Below are positions 9,114 through 17,132 of a DNA stretch of 32,993 nt, in pieces (the first letter of the stretch is position 1; each line of letters starts with the position of its first letter). The notes under the pieces are model-generated. The model ran no database searches, was not told where the DNA came from, and saw nothing but the letters and a program-made list of their open reading frames with translations. This DNA is from Nitrospira sp. (lineage in GTDB: Bacteria; Nitrospirota; Nitrospiria; Nitrospirales; Nitrospiraceae): NCBI GenBank assembly GCA_029865345.1, contig JAOUHD010000017.1, positions 1-32,993 of the forward strand. Reading direction: 5' to 3'. The position numbers were made by a program, and so were the translations under genes.

Positions 9114-9727
9114 CGAAGGACGAAGGACCCTACGAAGAGGGAAAGCGTGCTGGCGCTCATCCGCTGCTCGTGGTATTCGGCATTCTCATGGGACTCTGGT
9201 TGTTCGTGGCACTGATCGTCCCCAGTTCGAGGAACAAACAAGCCGCCGGGACTGAGGGGCCCAATGTCTCGGTCATCGAGGATCCGGAAGCCGCGCCTGT
9301 CATGTTTAAGGTCCAGACGACGATCTTGGAGATGAACACCCTGGGCTTAATCGTTCCCTCGCAAGCGACGGATAGCCAGATCGTCGCTCTCTTGAAACGC
9401 CTCAAGGAAGCACGCCTGAAGGGCACCCTCGGTGAATTGCTTCCATCGACCACACCCGGCCACAAACTGGGTGATCATACCATTGCCGACATCTACATCT
9501 TTTCGGACAAGCAACTCGCGGAAGCAGATACGATCCGTACGCTGACACGAGGGGCCCATGCGCCCGGGACGCTTTACCCGAGCGGCGTTCCATTCGAGGT
9601 GGCCATGGAGCAAGTTCGTGGCTACTACCGTATCGACTTGAATGATACCGGGAGCCCGGACAAGGGATCCCTTGGTTTCGCCGACGAATCAGGTGTTCAT
9701 TCAAAACACTATAAAAGAATTTTTTGA
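9110..9727 (+). CDS. Hypothetical single-span membrane protein, coupled to mazG
   Basis: The 205-residue protein is not recognised. A hydrophobic segment at about residues 22-42 (VVFGILMGLWLFVALIVP) follows a charged N-terminus, suggesting a single-pass anchor with the remaining 160 residues outside the membrane. The soluble part contains a helical region around residues 85-110 and no catalytic motif I can name. The start codon overlaps the mazG stop as ATGA, so the two are very likely co-translated. That coupling, rather than any motif, is the only functional clue. Confidence 0.7.
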   Translation: MTKDEGPYEEGKRAGAHPLLVVFGILMGLWLFVALIVPSSRNKQAAGTEGPNVSVIEDPEAAPVMFKVQTTILEMNTLGLIVPSQATDSQIVALLKRLKEARLKGTLGELLPSTTPGHKLGDHTIADIYIFSDKQLAEADTIRTLTRGAHAPGTLYPSGVPFEVAMEQVRGYYRIDLNDTGSPDKGSLGFADESGVHSKHYKRIF

Positions 9728-9759
9728 CGGATCGGGGCTGCACCTTTTCCCTCAAAGTG

Positions 9760-10176
9760 TCAGATCCCGATGCGTCTCCTCACTTCTTCCCGGACAGCCG
9801 ATTGATCCGCTGCAAACAACGCCTCTACCTTCGGGAACAGATGGGCCAGTGGCCCGATAAATGGCTCCAGCAGCATGTCACGTCGTTCCGTCAACATGCC
9901 CTCCCCGTCAGCCACCTGCATCTTCCAGCCCGCAATCGTTTTGGAGAGGATGTTGCTCATCATCAATTGCTGGCCGGGCGAGCCGACAGTCATTCCGACG
10001 AGACGACGCTTCAGTACCTCTAGTTCATCCGGTATTGAGACCTTCACGCGCACGCCATGTGGCGTCGCCCAGGTGCATCGTTGAATCGAATAGTCGTAGG
10101 AAAAGACCTGCTCTCGCGGCTCACGAAACGGACCGTTGATTTCTACGATGGCAAAGGGGTTATCAGTTGACGGCAT
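9760..10176 (-). CDS. Hypothetical protein
   Basis: This 138-residue soluble protein is not recognised. It has no signal peptide or membrane segment. The N-terminal half looks beta-rich, with a WATPHGVRVKVSIPDE stretch, and the C-terminal half looks helical. GAGGA lies roughly ten bases before the ATG, which supports the chosen start. The gene converges on the 9110-9727 gene with a short gap and is divergent from the Sel1-repeat gene. Confidence 0.6.
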   Translation of the reverse strand: MPSTDNPFAIVEINGPFREPREQVFSYDYSIQRCTWATPHGVRVKVSIPDELEVLKRRLVGMTVGSPGQQLMMSNILSKTIAGWKMQVADGEGMLTERRDMLLEPFIGPLAHLFPKVEALFAADQSAVREEVRRRIGI

Positions 10177-10371
10177 GATTCGCTCGCTTTCCTCGGTGAC
10201 AATGACACGCTCTATCGCCTGTACTATAAAAGCTTGAAGTTAGAGAGGACAAGAGGCTATCTATAGAGGGGCAGCCTACTAGCTACAAGGCACAGGGCTG
10301 CGGCGGTTTGACGAAGCAGCCAGGTCCTTGCGGCTCCCCCGCTACGACGGCAGTGGTGGAGATCAGAGCAC

Positions 10372-10400
10372 GAGACAGCGTTCTGACACACTGATATACT
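10372..10400 (+). promoter_or_regulatory. Putative promoter of the Sel1-repeat gene
   Basis: GAGACA and TATACT are 17 bases apart, about 30 bases upstream of the start codon. Four of six and five of six positions match the sigma-70 consensus. Confidence 0.35.
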
Positions 10401-10428
10401 CCAACCAAGAATTCCCTCGGGAGAAGGC

Positions 10429-11448
10429 ATGGCCAAGAAAGGCTATCCTGGACTCGTCCTGGTGCCACCCAGCGATCGAACGATCTTGAGGCGCCGACTG
10501 CTCCTTTGTGCGTTGTTCATCATCGCGCTTGTCTGGGGTGCGTCGACACTAGGCGTATGGCCACTGGTCTCCGACGACAGGGCGAACTGTCAACCAGGCG
10601 TCGCACAGGAAGGCTTGAATAGGCCTGCTGAAAAATGTGGTCAACCGCAATCAGCAACGGAACCGTTACCAAATCAAAACGAGTTCAACCTTACGCCCGT
10701 CTCACAGGCTGAAGGCCTGGCTGAATCTAACAATCCTCCACCTTCCCCTCCCCTTGATCCAGATCAGCACACGCCCCACAGCACACACAGCCAAGACTTA
10801 ACGCCTCAATCCTCCGAGCCAGCCGACCGCCCAGCTGAAAACAGCGCTGTATCTCCAACTAACGAAAAAATAACATCGCATATGCCGGCCTCCAAACCCG
10901 CACATGACCAGGATCACGATGTTCACCTAACCGACCGACTCAGGCCACAACACCATCAGAGCCAAACCTCAACACCCAAGTCCTCCGAGCTACTCAACCA
11001 TCCCAGTGACCTCAACATTGCGTCATCAGCTAACAAACAATCGACAGTAAGCTCATCGACCTCAAAACTTGCTCAAGAGTCAGACATCGATGCTCGCCTA
11101 GCCGAACAGGGCGATGCATTTGCCCAGTATCGCCTCGGCCGCTATTACGCACAGCGTGATGGGCGAAAGGCTTCAGAGTCAGTCAGCTGGTACAAGAAAG
11201 CGTCTCCAGGTCTGCACCGCCTGGCACAGGCCGGCAATGGGCAAGCGATGTACGTCCTCGGGGTGATGTACGCCTATGGACGCGGAGTACCAAGAAATAC
11301 TGATGAGGCTCGCCGATGGCTAACCATGGCGGTCGAGCACAAGATTATGGCGGCTCAGCCGGTTCTCGCAAGTCTTGAACCAAATCACAGGATGGATCCA
11401 AAATTATCGGTAAGCAACCAAGGCAAGAACGTGAATCAGCACCATTGA
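10429..11448 (+). CDS. Membrane-anchored Sel1-repeat protein with duplicated linker
   Basis: The 339-residue protein has a cytoplasmic N-terminus, one membrane segment (about 24-46), a long Pro/Ser/His/Gln-rich linker and two Sel1-like repeats at the C-terminus. The repeats read DAFAQYRLGRYYAQRDGRKA and NGQAMYVLGVMYAYGRGVP, with the usual Ala/Gly/Tyr pattern. Sel1 repeats are helical hairpins that bind partner proteins, so this is probably a periplasmic scaffold or envelope adaptor. The linker contains two diverged copies of a segment of about 49 residues, offset by 171 bases; one starts TPQSSEP and the other TPKSSEL. A good ribosome binding site (GGGAGAAGG) sits just before the ATG. Confidence 0.82.
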   Translation: MAKKGYPGLVLVPPSDRTILRRRLLLCALFIIALVWGASTLGVWPLVSDDRANCQPGVAQEGLNRPAEKCGQPQSATEPLPNQNEFNLTPVSQAEGLAESNNPPPSPPLDPDQHTPHSTHSQDLTPQSSEPADRPAENSAVSPTNEKITSHMPASKPAHDQDHDVHLTDRLRPQHHQSQTSTPKSSELLNHPSDLNIASSANKQSTVSSSTSKLAQESDIDARLAEQGDAFAQYRLGRYYAQRDGRKASESVSWYKKASPGLHRLAQAGNGQAMYVLGVMYAYGRGVPRNTDEARRWLTMAVEHKIMAAQPVLASLEPNHRMDPKLSVSNQGKNVNQHH

Positions 11449-11465
11449 AACCTCATACGAAGTGC

Positions 11466-11498
11466 TGGGCCTGGATGTATTCCAGACATCCAGGCCCA
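11466..11498. terminator. Strong hairpin between convergent genes
   Basis: TGGGCCTGGATGT and ACATCCAGGCCCA form a perfect 13-bp stem with a seven-base loop. It lies between the convergent Sel1 and OsmC genes and probably ends transcripts from both sides, although neither side has a clear run of T. Confidence 0.6.
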
Positions 11499-11503
11499 TT
11501 ATG

Positions 11504-12064
11504 CTATCGGGATTCGATGTGGATCGATACCGGCACCGGGTTCGACACGATGTCGAACACCGGAGAAAATTTCGTCAGTTCCTCTAGATCCTTTGCAGAC
11601 GCATCGGACTTTACGGTGAAGCTCGCTCGGATCTGTTTATACCCGCGCCGGACTTGATCTGAGAGTCCGAGGAAGCCCTGCAAATCGAGGTCGCCCTCTA
11701 GTTTCGATTCGATCGACTCGATATGAATGCCGCGCGACGCCGCATGGTAGACAAGCGAGGTTGTCAGACAAGCGGCCAGTGCATGGAGGACGAACTCCAC
11801 CGGATTCGCACCCTGATCCTTTCCGAGCAGCACTTGGGGCTCGTCGGCATCGAGCACGAACGGTTTCGTCCTGGTCGTATCCTCCTGACCTGCACCATAG
11901 AAACTCTTAATCGTAGAACGATTATGCCCTCCGTTGATCCACCGATTGACGGCTCGGAACTGTGAAGCCCCCAAGCTCGGATTCTGTTGAACGGCCTGGA
12001 CCGTCTGGCCCAACCGCTCCACATCGACGCCATTAATGACTCCGCTCATCGTTGTCTGTGACAT
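11504..12064 (-). CDS. OsmC family protein, one peroxidatic cysteine replaced
   Basis: OsmC/Ohr proteins reduce organic hydroperoxides or bind small molecules through a pair of cysteines. This 186-residue member has the first cysteine (Cys99 in LAACLTT). At the place of the usual CPV it has Ser167 in FSPVFDIVSNPVPV. That variant occurs in a branch of the family whose activity is uncertain. The ATG at 12064 is chosen because AGGAGGGG lies seven bases before it; the frame is open 29 codons further upstream without such a site. It follows the small membrane-protein gene by 83 bases on the same strand and probably belongs to the same sigma-54 operon. Confidence 0.88.
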   Translation of the reverse strand: MSQTTMSGVINGVDVERLGQTVQAVQQNPSLGASQFRAVNRWINGGHNRSTIKSFYGAGQEDTTRTKPFVLDADEPQVLLGKDQGANPVEFVLHALAACLTTSLVYHAASRGIHIESIESKLEGDLDLQGFLGLSDQVRRGYKQIRASFTVKSDASAKDLEELTKFSPVFDIVSNPVPVSIHIESR

Positions 12065-12147
12065 CTGTACCCCTCCTGTATGGTGTTGGTTAATGAAACA
12101 TCGCCGAAAGAAAAACCGGTCGGCATTCCGGCATATCGATTCCCAGT

Positions 12148-12585
12148 TCATCTCTGTACCCGCTCAAGCCACAATTGCTGGAAGACCGCCCCGCACGATG
12201 GCATGCCGGTCTGACCTGAAAAGAACGTACGTGTGATGAGGTCCCACGATAACGGCTGCTGGCGGTTCCATGACGCTAAAGACAACACTCGTGCCATAAA
12301 CCAGTACCCAATGACGACCCTGGCACTGGTTCCAACCAGTTGCACCCAATGAATCCACTGAAGTGGTCCCCACAATCCGGCAAACAACAGCCCCAAATAG
12401 GCAGCCCGCACCTGCACTGGGAACGACGTGACGTCTCGCGTCAGCCAGATCACATGGGCGATCTGAACAGCGCACAACAACATCGCCAGAGACACTCCCG
12501 CCGTCCATCCCAGGAGACCGGCGCCGAGTAATCCCGCCGTCATGAACCAGTACCACCAGCCGAGATCGCGATTCGTCGTCATCAT
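12148..12585 (-). CDS. Hypothetical four-helix membrane protein, likely sigma-54 controlled
   Basis: The 145-residue protein is not recognised. It has about four hydrophobic segments (near residues 10-27, 30-48, 61-80 and 83-103) and a soluble C-terminal tail of about 40 residues. There are many tryptophans and one acidic/basic patch, but no metal or cofactor motif. The start is placed at the ATG at 12585, with AGGA five bases before it; an ATG three bases later would also fit. A -24/-12 element ends about 45 bases upstream and two palindromes lie further up, next to a sigma-54 activator gene. This makes it the likely first target gene of that activator. Confidence 0.7.
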   Translation of the reverse strand: MMTTNRDLGWWYWFMTAGLLGAGLLGWTAGVSLAMLLCAVQIAHVIWLTRDVTSFPVQVRAAYLGLLFAGLWGPLQWIHWVQLVGTSARVVIGYWFMARVLSLASWNRQQPLSWDLITRTFFSGQTGMPSCGAVFQQLWLERVQR

Positions 12586-12628
12586 CCACTTCCTGATACT
12601 CATCACTGCGCTGCTGCTGTACTACCAA

Positions 12629-12644
12629 AGCAGCATTGATGCCA
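12629..12644 (-). promoter_or_regulatory. Sigma-54 (-24/-12) promoter
   Basis: Read on the minus strand the element is TGGCATCAATGCTGCT. The invariant GG and GC are exactly ten bases apart, and TGGCA and TGCT fit the consensus TGGCAC-N5-TTGC. The start of transcription would be near 12618, leaving a 33-base leader that contains the ribosome binding site of the 12148-12585 gene. Confidence 0.7.
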
Positions 12645-12679
12645 GACCTTCATAACGAAATCATACGGCAGCTTTTCAA

Positions 12680-12692
12680 CAAGTTAGTGATC
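12680..12692 (-). promoter_or_regulatory. Possible IHF site between enhancer and promoter
   Basis: On the minus strand GATCACTAACTTG fits the IHF consensus WATCAANNNNTTR with two mismatches. It is centred near -68, the usual place for an IHF bend between enhancer and sigma-54 promoter. The motif is weakly specific. Confidence 0.3.
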
Positions 12693-12713
12693 GGATGGAG
12701 CAAGAAGACGCCG

Positions 12714-12744
12714 CATGAGATTTCACGAGTCATGAAATCTCATG
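12714..12744. promoter_or_regulatory. Upstream activator site 1 (inverted repeat)
   Basis: CATGAGATTTCA and TGAAATCTCATG form a perfect 12-bp inverted repeat with a seven-base spacer, centred at 12729, about 111 bases upstream of the predicted sigma-54 start. It is the size of a dimer site for a Fis-type helix-turn-helix activator. Confidence 0.65.
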
Positions 12745-12750
12745 AGCGCA

Positions 12751-12768
12751 TTTGCGAAATTTCGCAAA
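12751..12768. promoter_or_regulatory. Upstream activator site 2 (18-bp palindrome)
   Basis: TTTGCGAAATTTCGCAAA is a perfect palindrome centred about 30.5 bases, or close to three helical turns, from site 1. It shares the GAAAT/ATTTC core with site 1. Its position near -141 suits an enhancer for the same promoter. Confidence 0.6.
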
Positions 12769-12819
12769 GGGAAGATGCTCCTGCGGGCAATACGGTCCGA
12801 GGTGCGCAGGGGGACTAGG

Positions 12820-14769
12820 TCAGCGTACGGCAGGTTTTTGAATCTTGAATGCTCTCATGCGGGAAGAAAGGGTAGAGGCATTGATGCCCAGCAGTTTCGC
12901 CGCACCGTTTTCACCTGAAACTTTCCACTTCGTGGCATCCAGCGCGCGGAGGATATTGCTCCGCTCCAGTTCTTCCAGCTCTTTCGCGGTGCAAATCATC
13001 CCTGGCACTGGTTCGCCGATCCGACCAGCTAGAGACGGTTGCGCCATTGGTTCGGGTAATGCACGCTCCAGATTCAGCCGGCCATTGATAGCCGTGATCA
13101 CGACCCGTTCTACGACATTCTGCAGCTCGCGCACATTGCCAGGCCATCCGTAACTCTTCAGCCGGCCTATATCCTCAGCGTTCAGTGGAGTAATAGAGCG
13201 CCCCAATTTTGCAGCGAACCGCTGTGTAAACACCAAAGCCAGACACACCATGTCGTCACCACGCTCACGCAAGGGAGGTAGGCGGAGCGGAAATACGTTC
13301 AGCCGATAGAACAGGTCCTCGCGGAACTTTCCCTCGCTGACAAGCTTTGGTAAATCGCGGTTGGTCGCGGCAAGCACCCGTACATCGACTTTTCTGGTCC
13401 TCGAACTGCCGACTGGGTCGAACTCACCCTCTTGCAGCACGCGGAGCAATTTCGCCTGCAATTCAAGTGGCAATTCTCCAATTTCGTCGAGAAAAATGGT
13501 GCCCTTGTCGGCCAGGGCAAAACGGCCTTCTCGCTTCTTCGTTGCGCCGGTGAAGGCGCCCGCTTCGTGACCAAACAGTTCGCTCTCGATTAATGTGGCA
13601 GGGATCGCAGCGCAATTGACGGTGACCATTGGTCGTTCCCGTCGAGTGCTGGCTGCATGGATGGCGCGGGCTACAAGTTCCTTGCCGGTTCCGGTTTCAC
13701 CTGTGATCAGCACGGTCGCATCGGTCCTCGCCACTTGGGCAATATCCTGGAGCACTCGCTGAAAGGCCGGACTCTCACCGAGCAAGGCGCCGTCCTGATG
13801 GAGCGCCTGCAGTTCTTCCCGAAGCAGTTCGGTTTCGGTAGTGAGCGACTGGATCGTCTCCTCCGCTCTCACGCGATCATAGATATTACGAAGAATAAGC
13901 GTCGTGAATTTTCGGCGGTGCAGCTCAAAGCGAGACAGGGTCGCCTCCGCTGGAAACGATTGGCCTCCTGGGCAGCGAGCAGTGAGCCCTCCAGGAATCC
14001 ACATTGATCGCTGGCCCTCGGGACGCTTGTCTAATTCGTCTGTCAGTGCGAGCAACCGATCGGCATCATCAGGACGCACAAAACATCGAAAATCCTGACC
14101 GATCATCTCATTCGCGCGACAACGAAAAGTTTTTTCGCTTGCAGGATTCACGTGCGTGATATGGAGATGATCGTCCAATTCAATGATCGCGTCCATCGCG
14201 CTGGACAGAAGTCGACCGACCTTTTCTTCCCGCTCGCGCACCTCGACCTCCGCTCGCATTCGTTGCAGTTCCGCAGCCGCGCGAGCGGCGAAGATCTGAA
14301 AAATCGCATGGACTCGAGGTTCTTCTGGAATCGGCCGACGGTCGATCACCGCCATATGCCCGAGCACCTGGCCGTCGGTGTCCTGGAGCGGCACGCCCAT
14401 GTAGCTGACGGCCCCTGCTGCCTTCAATTCCTCCTCATGGGGGTAAATCTCAAGAATCCGATCAGGGAAATGCACCAGCTTGGCTGTATCGATCACCCGC
14501 TCGCAGGGCGTCCCCGCGATGTCCACTTCATAGTCCGTGACCCACTGGCCATCCATCCAGAACGCAAGGGCGCGAAGACGGCGCAACTCAGGGAAATATT
14601 CCGTCACCCATGCTCCGTGCGTGCCGAGAGCTTTGGCCAGGTTCTGAACAAGCGCTGCAAAAAACTGTTGCCCGGTTTCCGTTGCGGTACCTTCGAGGAT
14701 CGCGCGCAAGGCAACGTCGGTTTCAAGGTTCTGAAGTGGTGTAGAGCGATCCGATGGGGGTGATGTCAT
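12820..14769 (-). CDS. GAF-PAS sigma-54-dependent transcriptional activator
   Basis: The 649-residue regulator has a GAF domain (about 25-170), a PAS domain (about 180-295), a short coiled coil (about 300-325), an AAA+ sigma-54 interaction domain and a Fis-type helix-turn-helix (about 605-645). Walker A is GETGTGKE (357-364), the sigma-54 contact loop is a canonical GAFTGA (404-409) and Walker B includes FLDEIGELP. There is no receiver domain, so it senses a ligand or redox signal directly, as FhlA- or NorR-like activators do; the ligand is unknown. The gene lies between its likely target operon (12585 downwards) and a divergent oxidoreductase gene. Confidence 0.92.
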   Translation of the reverse strand: MTSPPSDRSTPLQNLETDVALRAILEGTATETGQQFFAALVQNLAKALGTHGAWVTEYFPELRRLRALAFWMDGQWVTDYEVDIAGTPCERVIDTAKLVHFPDRILEIYPHEEELKAAGAVSYMGVPLQDTDGQVLGHMAVIDRRPIPEEPRVHAIFQIFAARAAAELQRMRAEVEVREREEKVGRLLSSAMDAIIELDDHLHITHVNPASEKTFRCRANEMIGQDFRCFVRPDDADRLLALTDELDKRPEGQRSMWIPGGLTARCPGGQSFPAEATLSRFELHRRKFTTLILRNIYDRVRAEETIQSLTTETELLREELQALHQDGALLGESPAFQRVLQDIAQVARTDATVLITGETGTGKELVARAIHAASTRRERPMVTVNCAAIPATLIESELFGHEAGAFTGATKKREGRFALADKGTIFLDEIGELPLELQAKLLRVLQEGEFDPVGSSRTRKVDVRVLAATNRDLPKLVSEGKFREDLFYRLNVFPLRLPPLRERGDDMVCLALVFTQRFAAKLGRSITPLNAEDIGRLKSYGWPGNVRELQNVVERVVITAINGRLNLERALPEPMAQPSLAGRIGEPVPGMICTAKELEELERSNILRALDATKWKVSGENGAAKLLGINASTLSSRMRAFKIQKPAVR

Positions 14770-14840
14770 GAGGCGAAAGTATGGGGCGAGATGCGAGACA
14801 GATGCAAGAGGCTCGGGGGGAAGTATCGGGAAGAGTTCTG

Positions 14841-14869
14841 TTGCACCTCTTCATATGACCTCGTATGAT
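14841..14869 (+). promoter_or_regulatory. Sigma-70-type promoter of the oxidoreductase gene
   Basis: TTGCAC and TATGAT are exactly 17 bases apart. Transcription from this element would begin near 14876, only a few bases before the ATG at 14880, so the message would have almost no leader. Confidence 0.4.
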
Positions 14870-14879
14870 GCGCGTCAGC

Positions 14880-15608
14880 ATGGATGCTGTCACCCGCATC
14901 AAGACCAAAGGACCCGCTTCGTACAAGCTGATCCACATCGAGAGGGACACTCACGACACAAAGACCTTCCGTTTTGAGCTGCCAGCCGACGCCACGCTGG
15001 ACATGCTACCCGGTGACTTTCTGTACGTCCATGCCACGATTAACAGCAAGCAAGTGAAGCGAGCCTATACGCCATCGTCGCTGCCAGGCACGACAGGATA
15101 TTTCGACCTGACGGTCAAGCGCTATGAGGCTGGTTCAATCTCGAAGTACCTCCATGATCAGCAGATCGGCGAGACGGTGCTGATGAGCGGGCCGAACACC
15201 GGTGGTCATTGGGTGGATGGCATGGCCACACGCGTGGGATTCGTCGCCGGCGGCACCGGCATTACGCCGATGATCTCCATCATTCGTTGGATTTTGACCA
15301 AGAAAATCGATGCTGAGCTATTTCTGATCGTTGCCAATAAAACAGAAGCGGACATCATCTTCCGGCAAGAGTGGGAACGAAACGTCCAAGAACATCCCAA
15401 CTTTCATTGCCATCACGTCTTGGAACAACCACCACCTGAATGGTCCGGCAGCATAGGACGAGTTACACCCGAAATTCTGCGACACTACCTTCCTGCTGCC
15501 GATGCCGCCACCTGTATCTTCCTCTGCGGCCCCCCTCCGATGGTCGATGCTCTGGAAGCAACGCTGAAGGGACTTGGGTATCCTGAGCAAGCCATTATCC
15601 TCCCATAA
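14880..15608 (+). CDS. FAD/NAD(P)H-binding oxidoreductase (ferredoxin reductase-like)
   Basis: The 242-residue protein has the two-domain ferredoxin-NADP reductase fold. The flavin-binding motif is RAYTPSS (61-67), the nucleotide-binding motif is GGTGITPM (124-131) and the C-terminal NAD(P)-binding motif is CGPPPM (216-221). There is no iron-sulfur domain, so it resembles the reductase part of cytochrome-b5 or nitrate reductases and must pass electrons to a separate partner. An ATG pair at 14865/14868 in the same frame is the alternative start; neither has a ribosome binding site. It is divergent from the sigma-54 activator, a layout reminiscent of norR with its reductase, but the substrate is unknown. 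Confidence 0.87.
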   Translation: MDAVTRIKTKGPASYKLIHIERDTHDTKTFRFELPADATLDMLPGDFLYVHATINSKQVKRAYTPSSLPGTTGYFDLTVKRYEAGSISKYLHDQQIGETVLMSGPNTGGHWVDGMATRVGFVAGGTGITPMISIIRWILTKKIDAELFLIVANKTEADIIFRQEWERNVQEHPNFHCHHVLEQPPPEWSGSIGRVTPEILRHYLPAADAATCIFLCGPPPMVDALEATLKGLGYPEQAIILP

Positions 15609-15653
15609 AGGCCCTCGATCGACTGCAAAGAGGCCGTTTCTCCCTCCCCCTCC

Positions 15654-17132
15654 TCATGAACCCTCACTGATAACGGATCGCCCAGATAGACTCTTGCCAC
15701 CTACAAGATCCTGCACAACGCGTTCAGCCGCCAACGCCCCATCACGGATACAGTCTGGAATGCCGACCCCGCGATAGCCGGCCCCTGTGAGAATCAACCC
15801 TGGATAGCGACTCACTGCTGTATCAAGCTGGGCCAATCGGTCCAGGTGACCAATTGTGTACTGCGGCATCGCCTTCCACCATCGATTCACCTCCGTGAAA
15901 GTTGGTTCCACACTGATGCCGCATACCGCAGCGAGTTCTTCTCTGACTTTGGCTACCAGCGTCTTGTCATCCAACTGAAGAATGTCTTCCCGGCCTACGC
16001 CACCGACATAACATCGTGCCAACAGCTGATCCGCCGGAGCGCGATGCGGCCACTTCAGCGACGTCCAGGTTGCGGCAATCAAATCACGCTGCTCTGTTCG
16101 CGGGATAATAAATCCGAATCCTTCGATGGCACTCGTCAGCATCCGTGGAAACGCCATCGCAATGGTGGCAGTCGACGCATAGGGAATCATGTCCAATAGT
16201 CCACCGGCAATCGGTGTCAATGGACGCACCAGTTCCGCTGACACATACGCCGGTGTGGCTAGAACCACGCTATCCGCAGAAAGCGCCGATCCATCCTCAA
16301 GGATCAGGTCGTACATCCATCGGCCTAACTCATGTGATCTCACTCTCAGCGCATCGACCCGGCATCCTGATCGAAGTTCCACGCCCTGCTGCGTCAATCG
16401 ACTCGTCAGAGCCGTAACCAAATCGCTGAGACCATTCTTTAAGCTGACAAACATCGTACGCCCTGGTTGGGGATTCGAAACCAACGAGGCGGCTTTCTTG
16501 GCAGCCATCATGCCGCGAACGACGCTGCCGTACTGCTGTTCGAGCTCGAAGAACCGTGGAAACGTAGCCCTCAGACTCATGTGCTCGGCGTCCCCTGCGT
16601 AGATCCCGGCCATGAGCGGCTCCAGTACCCGCTCAAATGCCTGAACACCGAACCGGCGGCGAAGAAACGCAGCCAACGGCTCATCTTCTCTGGAGGAACC
16701 AGGCGGAACGGCGAATTCGAGTCCCATCCGAACCAGCCCCGACCAGCTCAATAGTCCGCTGTGAAGGAACGACCCCAATTGTTTCGGGACGAATGACAAC
16801 AGGCCCTCGGGTAGGTCATGAAGGCGGCCTCTATACAGAACACAGGCCTTTTTGCCCGTCTGATTGGTATTGATGAGTTGATCGGTAAGGCCGAGCTTCG
16901 TACAAAGATCCAGACCGGCCTGTTTTTGGGACAGGAATGAGTCCGGTCCGGCTTCCGTCACAATCTCGCCAACTCGATGCGTGACAATCTTTCCTCCCCA
17001 GGAGGATCCGGATTCAAGAATCATGCAGCGGAGGGTCAGGCCAGTCTTTATCGCCTGCTCTTGGAGTGAAAATGCAGTGGCCAGGCCGGAAATGCCCCCA
17101 CCTACGATCACGACTGTACGTGGTCGAGTCAC
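15654..17132 (-). CDS. hemG: Oxygen-dependent protoporphyrinogen oxidase (HemY type)
   Basis: The enzyme oxidises protoporphyrinogen IX to protoporphyrin IX with FAD and oxygen, usually at the membrane. (Coproporphyrinogen oxidation is the alternative in the coproporphyrin-dependent pathway.) The 492-residue protein starts with the dinucleotide-binding motif VVIVGGGISGLATAFSL. The family C-terminus appears as LILTGAGYRGVGIPDCIRDG, and a central substrate region is present. It belongs to the amine-oxidase-like HemY/HemG branch, also called hemY or pgoX. The start overlaps the hemH stop as ATGA, so it is the third gene of the hemE-hemH-hemG operon. Confidence 0.93.
   Translation of the reverse strand: MTRPRTVVIVGGGISGLATAFSLQEQAIKTGLTLRCMILESGSSWGGKIVTHRVGEIVTEAGPDSFLSQKQAGLDLCTKLGLTDQLINTNQTGKKACVLYRGRLHDLPEGLLSFVPKQLGSFLHSGLLSWSGLVRMGLEFAVPPGSSREDEPLAAFLRRRFGVQAFERVLEPLMAGIYAGDAEHMSLRATFPRFFELEQQYGSVVRGMMAAKKAASLVSNPQPGRTMFVSLKNGLSDLVTALTSRLTQQGVELRSGCRVDALRVRSHELGRWMYDLILEDGSALSADSVVLATPAYVSAELVRPLTPIAGGLLDMIPYASTATIAMAFPRMLTSAIEGFGFIIPRTEQRDLIAATWTSLKWPHRAPADQLLARCYVGGVGREDILQLDDKTLVAKVREELAAVCGISVEPTFTEVNRWWKAMPQYTIGHLDRLAQLDTAVSRYPGLILTGAGYRGVGIPDCIRDGALAAERVVQDLVGGKSLSGRSVISEGS

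Noticed and set aside
14152..14763. Plus-strand frame of about 200 codons opposite the sigma-54 activator
   Set aside because: Antisense shadow of the conserved GAF and PAS region; the translation is rich in Arg, His and Pro without domain pattern.
14770..14864. Search for a sigma-54 promoter in front of the flavin reductase
   Set aside because: No GG-N10-GC pair with acceptable flanks was found; a sigma-70-like element fits instead.
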